Source of the DNA: Diplonema papillatum
Taxonomy: Eukaryota; Euglenozoa; Diplonemea; Diplonemida; Diplonemidae
NCBI GenBank assembly: GCA_030068145.1
Contig: JAPJBO010000157.1
Location: 248,001 to 312,000, forward strand
DNA length: 64,000 bases
Direction: 5' to 3'
Made by a program: the position numbers and the translations under genes. How positions within the stretch are numbered: the stretch's first letter is position 1; each line of letters starts with the position of its first letter. Shown here in pieces: positions 57,936 to 64,000 of the stretch. The notes beneath the pieces were generated by a model that was not told the origin of the DNA, searched no databases, and saw only the letters and a program-made list of their open reading frames with translations.

Positions 57936-59668
57936 AAACGGGAAAAAAGGGAGGGGTCGTACTTGTTGTCCAACGACTTTTCGATGTCGAACGCGAGGCC
58001 TTCCGCTTCTTCGAGGGCGGCGCTGGGCGGCGATGAGTGCGCGCCGGACACAGGGGAGTCCGACAGACCGGGGGTCACTGGCTCGAGCGGCTCGGAACGG
58101 CAGGTGAGGAGGTCCTGGAAGAAGTTGGTGCCCGCCGCGAAGTTGAACGTCAGAGAGTCGTCGGCCTCCTTGCTGTCCGACGACGAGCTCAGGCCCTCGT
58201 CGGAGCCAGCCGGCGACCCGGGCGCAAGCATCTCCCGCAGCGGCAGCGCCACTTTTTTGGCCGGCTTCGCCTTCGGCCCGGCCTTCGCGGCCGCCGCCTT
58301 CACCAAACCGCCCTTCACCGCCTCCAGCTGCTCGCTGCGCGCCCACAGCTTCTGGTGCGAGAGGACGCCGCTCAGCGGGGTCCGGCCTTTGTAGCCGGTG
58401 CCTTCGCAGGTTTCCCAGCGGAGGAGGGCCGCGTAGCAGTGGTTGAGTTGCACCTGGATCTGGAACGTCCGGACGCAGCCGGAGGCGAGGTTGCCCGTGG
58501 GGTCCTGCGGGTCGATGACGACGAGGAGGTCCGGAGAGTTCTTCCGGAGGATGCCAGCGCCGGCGGCGCTGATCGCGAAGCGGCTGAAGTCGAACTCCTT
58601 GCCGTAGAACTTGCAGAACTGCAGCAGCAGCTGCCCGGCGCTCTTCGCGGCGAACGCCGTCGCGACGTATCCAAGCATCGCGAGCAACGCGTACGCCGAG
58701 AGCCCGCCGGTGTTGACTTCCAGGTTGCCCGTCTGCGTCAGGATCTGGCGGAGGACGGAGTAGACGGCGCGCGCGGCCTTCTGCCTGTGCAGGATGCGGT
58801 TGCAAAACGCGACCGACGCCTGCGCCGCCGCGGACCCCGTCCCCCTGTGCAGCGAAATGTTGACGGTGATGCCCGCCGGCGACTCCACCTGCGCGAAGGC
58901 AGTAGACGCGTCGTTGCACATCAGGGACTTGATGGTGCTGACGGACGAAAACGCCTGCTTGATCTGCTTCTCCGAGATCGCGCCGCACCTGTCGAGCATG
59001 ACGTCGATCGAGCTCGACGCAGTAGCGGTTCCGATGGCGAAGGACCCGTACTTCATGAAGCTCACGGCCGGCCACGTCTTGCGGGCGAGGTTCTCGATGA
59101 CGGAGCAGAACGTCTCGCGCTTTTCGACCTCCGCAGGCGTCAGCTGCATGAACCGGTGGAACGCGGCGATCTCTTCGTTGAGCATCACGACGCTTTTGTC
59201 AACGCCCTTCGGGTACCACGGCGTGCTCACGACGACGGCGTGTTCAACCACCCTCCCGGCGATGTTCGTGTTGGGTCCAGCGGAGCCCGGGACCCCTGTG
59301 ACCGCTCCCCTCGGCGCGAACTTCGACGTGATCGGCGCGAACTTCTGCGTCTTCGCCGGGGTTGGGCAGAGGAACGGCGACGTCAACCCGGGGAACCCGA
59401 CCGCCGACACGTTCACAGGGGAGCCCTCGTGCGGCTGCTGCTGCTGCTGCAGGAGCGCCGCCGGCAGCGGGCCGGCGGCCGGCGAGCGGATCGAGAACGG
59501 GACGGCGTGCGGGTTGAGGCGCACGCTGCCGAGGCCGAACTCGTCGATCTCCGGGCACGACTCCATCGCCGGGCTGGTCATCGGCGACGGCGTGTCCTCT
59601 CCTCCGAAGCCGACGACCGGCTTGAAGGCCTCGGCCTGCGGGTTGAGGCGAAGGTATCCCATGGACAT
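57923..59668 (-). CDS. Trf4/TENT4-like nucleotidyltransferase, probable pseudoenzyme
   Basis: 581 residues, ATG at 59668, TGA in an A-type repeat. The family adds non-templated nucleotides to RNA 3' ends (TRAMP in yeast, TENT4A/B in animals). The nucleotidyltransferase domain (about 160-275) has the helical lead-in and YGSFAIGT (207-214), but the metal-binding S-D-I-D is SSID: residue 220 is Ser, D222 is kept. The third Asp, expected in V.VDISF, is Asn270 (ITVNISLH). The PAP-associated core (about 300-420) is well kept, with NTGGLSAYALLAML and VIDPQDPTGNLASG. The N terminus has two PAM2-like motifs (8-17 and 51-58) that in other proteins bind the MLLE domain of poly(A)-binding protein, then a Gln run. 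The C terminus is Ser/acidic-rich. Loss of two of three Asp predicts no catalysis. Confidence 0.85.
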   Translation of the reverse strand: MSMGYLRLNPQAEAFKPVVGFGGEDTPSPMTSPAMESCPEIDEFGLGSVRLNPHAVPFSIRSPAAGPLPAALLQQQQQPHEGSPVNVSAVGFPGLTSPFLCPTPAKTQKFAPITSKFAPRGAVTGVPGSAGPNTNIAGRVVEHAVVVSTPWYPKGVDKSVVMLNEEIAAFHRFMQLTPAEVEKRETFCSVIENLARKTWPAVSFMKYGSFAIGTATASSSIDVMLDRCGAISEKQIKQAFSSVSTIKSLMCNDASTAFAQVESPAGITVNISLHRGTGSAAAQASVAFCNRILHRQKAARAVYSVLRQILTQTGNLEVNTGGLSAYALLAMLGYVATAFAAKSAGQLLLQFCKFYGKEFDFSRFAISAAGAGILRKNSPDLLVVIDPQDPTGNLASGCVRTFQIQVQLNHCYAALLRWETCEGTGYKGRTPLSGVLSHQKLWARSEQLEAVKGGLVKAAAAKAGPKAKPAKKVALPLREMLAPGSPAGSDEGLSSSSDSKEADDSLTFNFAAGTNFFQDLLTCRSEPLEPVTPGLSDSPVSGAHSSPPSAALEEAEGLAFDIEKSLDNKYDPSLFSRFVGT

Positions 59669-59706
59669 CGCGGAAGAGGGTGTGTGGGGGGTGGGGTGTC
59701 TTCTTT

Positions 59707-59732
59707 TTCTCTCTCTCTCTCTCTCTCTCTCT
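59707..59732 (+). repeat. (CT)n microsatellite upstream of the TENT4-like gene
   Basis: 13 CT units, 40 bp upstream of the ATG. On the transcribed (minus) strand this is (AG)n in the promoter or 5' leader. Confidence 0.95.
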
Positions 59733-60895
59733 GACGAAGAACGCCTTTTTTTTTTTTCGCTTCTCCTGCTTTTTATATCTCTCTCTGTTCTGTTGCTCTC
59801 CTTTTCTTCTTGTTCTGTTTCGGCTTCTTTGGGCTCGAACGGATCAGAAAAAAAGGGGGTTTTTTTTTGGTTTTCTTCGTGCGGGTTTTTGTTGTTGTGT
59901 AGTGTAAAATGGGGGTTTTGTTTTTGTGTGGTACTGTGTAGTATCTTATCGAAGGGGGGTGTTATGCGGTCCCTGGTGTGGTGTGTGTTTGGTGGAGAGA
60001 GTCAGGAGAACCGAAGAAGTCGTAAACTCGACACACGCACGAGGGCAAAAGATGCGACACGATGCTCCATGTCCAATTGCTGTTGAAAACGGAAACCTTC
60101 TCCACTTAGGCCTTCAATGTTCTCCATTGAATATTCGCTGCAACAACCAAGATCTGCGCTCATCCACGCTCCATCGAGGCTCACGTCAACGACTTCGCGG
60201 CGTGGCTTTGTGATACCAGTACGCGGCCAACCTTGGGTGGATTGCTTGAGCATCATCCATTTTTTCGGGAGCCATCGTAAGCATGCTTGCATTCGCGGTT
60301 TCTAATCTGCCAAAGCGTCCTCCGAGTAACCTCGAGAATGCTCTCTTGACATCTTGGCAATGCACCTGCTGTAGCAACCGTGTTGCAACGTTTGGTTCCC
60401 CGCCGTACAATAGTGAGACCCGTCGTCGAGGGTCGGAAGCAGTCGTTCTATTGCGGCAAAGAAAAGGAGAAACAAGATCTCTTCGCTGGGTTTCCGGTAC
60501 GTGAGACTGGGCTTTCACTGGAAAGTCGAAAGCGCGGTGGGGAGGAGACATAACAAAAGATGTACTCGGGTTACGGCTTCGTGTTTCTCTAATGACGACG
60601 ATCAATGTTCCTGAGAGGCAAGACTACGTGTCCCTGTGAGAGCCTCGAACGGGGGAGTCAGGCAGTCTCTGCATTGCGCTGCTTTGCAAATCAACAACAC
60701 AGCATGAGCGGCTGTGTGAGGGAAAAGAGTCCTGCACCACAGTATGTTCTTCTTAGTCGGTTAATATTGATCACCTAAGCGTTAGCTAAGACTCGCGTCT
60801 TTTACGACAACAAATACTCGAACTAAGTTACAAAGTAGAGGGCCGGATGATCACAGGACGCAAAGATCTTCCAACAGAACATGTAGTAGTCGCTG
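59733..60895. other. Intergenic with unassigned minus-strand frames
   Basis: T-rich to 59990. Two minus-strand frames (about 60186-60605 and 60002-60292) look partly protein-like (VDVSLDGAWMSADLG; LLGGRFGRLETANASMLTMA), but I cannot assign a family. They may be remnants of a mobile element or host gene. Confidence 0.3.
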
Positions 60896-61139
60896 CTACC
60901 AGTATTCAATACTGACAGTAGGCAACGGCGCACGCAGACTTCGAAGGCCGAGGTTCCGCTCCGCCAGTCCCAGAGGGAACACGTGCAGTACCAGACGGCT
61001 AATATACATGGCGCCATAATTCGGAGTTCGTACGTGCAGGTGCCGCCAAGGCACGCGCCAGAAATGCTGACAAAGAGCGAGGTTGCGTTCGCCTAACTCT
61101 TCACGACCTTCCTCTCTGGTGCAAGCGGTGTTGAACTGT
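60896..61139. other. Spacer downstream of the HECT array
   Basis: Only frames that are shadows of the array. Confidence 0.4.
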
Positions 61140-61342
61140 CGTCGAGGTCCGCCAAGTCCAGAGAGACAGCGAGTCGAGGCGAAGAGCGTCTCCAAAGCAG
61201 CGCCAAGCTTCGCCGCCGAAGCAAAAGACGGCAGCGGCAGCTGATGGAAGCACGTGTGCGCGTAGAATCGCGACGATTTGAACCGGTGGCGAGAGGTCGC
61301 CGGTCGCGGAAGTGCACGAACCTTCTGGTGGTTGAGCACGGA
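61140..61342 (-). pseudogene. HECT C-lobe tail copy 1 (most diverged)
   Basis: Carries the catalytic-cysteine segment (FYAHTCFHQLPLPSF; Cys codon at 61250-61252) and the last ~20 codons, with substitutions relative to the gene. It is furthest from the gene and most different. Confidence 0.75.
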
Positions 61343-61512
61343 CCCGCCAAGGCCGGTGAGACAGCGATCGAGGCCAAGACCGTCGCCAAAGCAGTCCGCA
61401 GCTTCGCCGCCGAAGCAACAGACGAGGGGTCGCGTCGGCTTCCTTCCAGTTGCGGACGTCTCTCCGTGGTGCAAGCGGGCGTTGATCACGGAGTGAGTTT
61501 CACACGTCGTCA
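61343..61512 (-). pseudogene. HECT C-lobe tail copy 2, lacking the Cys segment
   Basis: Has the 3'-terminal codons and the upstream RSWKEADATPRH-like part (as nucleotides), but the segment between, including the catalytic Cys, is deleted. Confidence 0.7.
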
Positions 61513-61802
61513 AGGTCCGCCAAGGCTGGTGAGACAGCGATCGATACCAAGACCGTCTCCAAAGCTTCGCTGCCGAAGCAAAAGACGGCAGCGACAGCTG
61601 GTGGAAGCACGTGTGCGCGTAGAACCGCGACGATTTGAAGACCGAGATCCGCTTCGCAAGCCCCCCGTGCGGCAAGCTCGAGAGCCCCGTCGCACAGGTG
61701 GCGCGGGGTCGCGTCGGCTTCCTTCCAGCTGCGGAAGTGCATGGATCTCTCTCCGTGGTGCAAGCGGCGTTGATCACGGAGTGGGTTTCACACGTCGTCA
61801 AG
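61513..61802 (-). pseudogene. HECT C-lobe tail copy 3
   Basis: Cys codon at 61607-61609. It lacks a 53-bp block (CACAGCCGCAGGAACGCGCG...) present in the next copy and in the gene. Otherwise near-identical, so the duplication is recent. Confidence 0.8.
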
Positions 61803-62138
61803 GTCCGCCAAGGCTGGTGAGACAGCGATCGATGCCAAGACCGTCTCCAAAGCATTCCGCAGCTTCGCTGCCGAAGCAAAAGACGGCAGCGACAGCTGGT
61901 GGAAGCACGTGTGCGCGTAGAACCACGACGACTTGAAGACCGAGATCCGCTTCGCAAGCCCCCCGTGCGGCAAGCTCGAGAGCCCCGTGCACAGCCGCAG
62001 GAACGCGCGCAGGCCCGAAACGGGCAGCTGCCGCAGGACGGCGCACAGGTGGCGCGGGGTCGCGTCGGCTTCCTTCCAGCTGCGGAAGTGCATGGATCTC
62101 TCTCCGTGGTGCAAGCGGCGTTGATCACGGAGTGGGTT
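61803..62138 (-). pseudogene. HECT C-lobe tail copy 4
   Basis: Cys codon at 61905-61907, 351 bp from that of the gene. Encodes HFRSWKEADATPRHLCAVLR through the C-terminal LADLDDV almost unchanged. It has no start or N-lobe, so it is a partial tandem copy of the last ~110 codons. Confidence 0.85.
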
Positions 62139-64000
62139 TCACACGTCGTCAAGGTCCGCCAAGGCTGGTGAGACAGCGATCGATGCCAAGACCGTCTCCA
62201 AAGCATTCCGCAGCTTCGCTGCCGAAGCAAAAGACGGCAGCGACAGCTGGTGGAAGCACGTGTGCGCGTAGAACCGCGACGATTTGAAGACCGAGATCCG
62301 CTTCGCAAGCCCCCCGTGCGGCAAGCTCGAGAGCCCCGTGCACAGCCGCAGGAACGCGCGCAGACCCGAAACGGGCAGCTGCCGCAGGACGGCGCACAGG
62401 TGGCGCGGGGTCGCGTCGGCTTCCTTCCAGCTGCGGAAGTGCATGCTCGCCAGCACCGCTTCGGCGCTGAGCGTCGGCTCCCCGCCCAGCAGGAACCGGG
62501 CGTCCCGCCACGACAGGAGGGCCACCGCAGACGCGTCGTCGAACGCCTCCCAGCAGTACCCGGCCCGCAGCGCCATCAAACCCTCCCACCGGCACCCCAC
62601 CAGCTTCCACCGACACACGCCTTCGACGTACGCTTCCAACTGCGCCGCGGTCTCCACCTTCGCGCCCCGGCCCCCGTCCAAGTACAGCTCTAATTCTGCA
62701 AGCCAGCACATTTTCCCTGCGCCCCCTTCCTCCACGGCGCTTCGCCACAGCTTCTCTAGCTGCTCGGCGTGTTGCCCGTCGAATCTTTTCAGCTCGTCCA
62801 GCCATTCAGCCGCGGACGACGGAAGCCCGTGGTTCCGGCAGAAGCTGTTGAACGGCGGCGGCACCCTGCCGCCGCCCGCGGGCCCCGGGTACATGCCGGA
62901 AAAAAAAGGCCGCTAGGGGCGCGGTCGCGGCGGCCGGGAGCGCGAGGAAGCGGAAGAACACGGGCGGAAACGGCAGGTGCACGCACCGGTTGTCGACGAG
63001 GCACTTCAGGAGGAGCCGGCCGAGGGCGCGCAGTAGGCGGGGCGGGTGCGTAGGGTGCGGTAGGTACGCCGGGGACCCGGCGTCGGAGACGGAGGAGGCG
63101 CAGGTGGACAGGAACTCGGACGTGAACACGTTGCAAAGCTCGTTGGCGAGGCCTCCGAAGTCGGCGGCGTTCTCGCCGGCGAACGTGACGGTGAGGGGGC
63201 GGAGCAGATCGTCCGCCGCCGACATGTCCGCCAGGGCGTCAACGACGTCGGCCACGAGGGTTTCCCGGTGGATGACGACGTGGTACCCTTCGCGGTCTCG
63301 GGTCAACTGCTTGAAGTACCCCTTCACCAGCCGCGCCCGGCACGCCCGGTCGACGACGGAGCGCTGCTCGCCGTCGGGCCACGCGCCCAGGTCGCGCCAG
63401 AGCCCCTCTTCGACGACCATCTCCAGCGGCTGCAGCCGCTCTGCCGCCGGCCCCGTCATCACCTCGACCAGCGGCGAGAGCAGCCACTCCTCCGCCGACC
63501 CTGACGGGCACCAACGCCGCGCCGGTCGGAGCGAAAACGTCGGGAAATCCGCTTCGAAGTCCGACTGCCGACTCCCTGCTGACGCCAGCCACTCCACCAG
63601 CTTGCCTATCCTGTACACCGCGGTCACCCCGTCAGGTTCCTGACTGTCAAGAGGATTGCCCGGTTTCGGTGAGCCTGAGACAAGGCTTGCGCTTGATGCT
63701 CCCTTGGGCCCCGGGTGGCTTTCGATGGTCGACGGCGGCCAGCCGATGGCGGCCTCCACGACAGCCCGGCATTCCAGAAGAGTTTCGCCCGGCGGCGGCT
63801 CAGACCCGTCGGTGCCGCTGCGCGGCGGGTCGGATCCACGGGGCGATGACCCCGGCGGGGCCGCCTCCCCGCGGCGGGCGCTGCCAGGCAACGGCTGAAG
63901 CTTCTGCAGAACTCCTCCCGCCGGCCCGCGCCAGCCGTTCGCACTTCGAACGGCCCCGTCAGATGTGCTGAGCGGTGCCGGTTGGGCCGCGCCGCGGCGG
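62139..64000 (-). CDS. HECT-type E3 ubiquitin ligase, 5' end beyond window
   Basis: Transfers ubiquitin from E2 to a catalytic Cys and then to substrate. The minus-strand frame is open to the window edge. N-lobe (about 63610-62930): VVIHRETLVADVVDAL, PLTVTFAGENAADFGGLANE, then RLLLKCLVDNRCVHLPFPPV. C-lobe (to 62139): FLRLCTGLSSLPHGGL, then RFYAHTCFHQLSLPSF with the catalytic Cys at 62256-62258, ending LADLDDV with TGA. The two lobes are in frames differing by one, changing near a run of eight A (62900-62907). That may be an assembly or sequencing slip, a real frameshift, or a small intron. If the shift is real, the protein would lose the catalytic lobe. The substrate-binding part lies outside the window. 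Four partial copies of its 3' end follow. Confidence 0.85.

Noticed and set aside
58037-59734. 565-codon plus-strand frame
   Set aside because: Antisense shadow of the TENT4-like gene; low-complexity Arg/Leu/Gly composition.
60896-62308. 470-codon minus-strand frame with Arg/Ser repeats
   Set aside because: An alternative frame of the duplicated HECT C-lobe array; the true frame contains AHTCFHQL.
1-64000. LTR retrotransposon, endogenous virus or Polinton-like remnants
   Set aside because: No long terminal repeats, protease, integrase, capsid or packaging ATPase motifs were recognised.

Overview
This window looks like nuclear DNA of a unicellular eukaryote (a protist or alga). A few GC-rich, intron-poor genes lie in long, repeat-laden, low-density intergenic DNA full of homopolymer runs, microsatellites, short dispersed elements and tandem arrays. 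There are no ribosome-binding sites, operons, tRNA or rRNA genes, or CRISPR arrays that I can support. The lineage cannot be fixed from the sequence. A dynein-like fragment suggests a flagellated or ciliated relative. All convincing coding units lie on the minus strand, which recalls unidirectional gene order in dinoflagellates, but this is weak evidence.

Layout: 1-4 kb, degenerate repeats and a 178-bp MITE with target-site duplications. 4.2-5.8 kb, an orphan dynein microtubule-binding-domain-like open frame between two copies of a small inverted-repeat element, one swollen by a 23-bp minisatellite. 7-9 kb, a tandem array that repeatedly copies the end of a coding-looking exon. 9.5-10.9 kb, a CDC14 dual-specificity phosphatase. 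11-13 kb, tandem arrays and unassigned coding-like scraps. 14.3-18 kb, a 1206-residue IQ-motif/leucine-rich-repeat protein. 18-48 kb, about 30 kb with no convincing gene, holding many copies of short element families (named A to H here). 48.6-53.7 kb, a full-looking non-LTR retrotransposon (LINE) with ORF1 and an APE-endonuclease/reverse-transcriptase/RNase H ORF2. 54-57.9 kb, satellites, hairpins and chimeric repeats. 57.9-59.7 kb, a Trf4/TENT4-type nucleotidyltransferase. 61-64 kb, the 3' part of a HECT ubiquitin ligase followed by tandem partial copies of its catalytic C-lobe.

Host genes: CDC14 (cell-cycle phosphatase) and the HECT ligase look like ordinary regulators, apart from a reading-frame shift in the HECT gene. 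The TENT4-like protein is unusual: two of its three expected catalytic aspartates are replaced, and it has two PABP-binding (PAM2-like) motifs at its N terminus, so it looks like a pseudoenzyme adaptor of poly(A) metabolism. Nothing indicates that these genes act together.

The most striking possibly undescribed feature is the A/B/C group of short elements. Each has terminal inverted repeats, and the right-hand one is followed by a constant 21-22 nt segment and then an A-run, combining a DNA-transposon-like with a retroposon-like trait. The LINE is also notable because ORF1 and ORF2 are in the same frame, separated by one TAA, and ORF2 has no nearby ATG.
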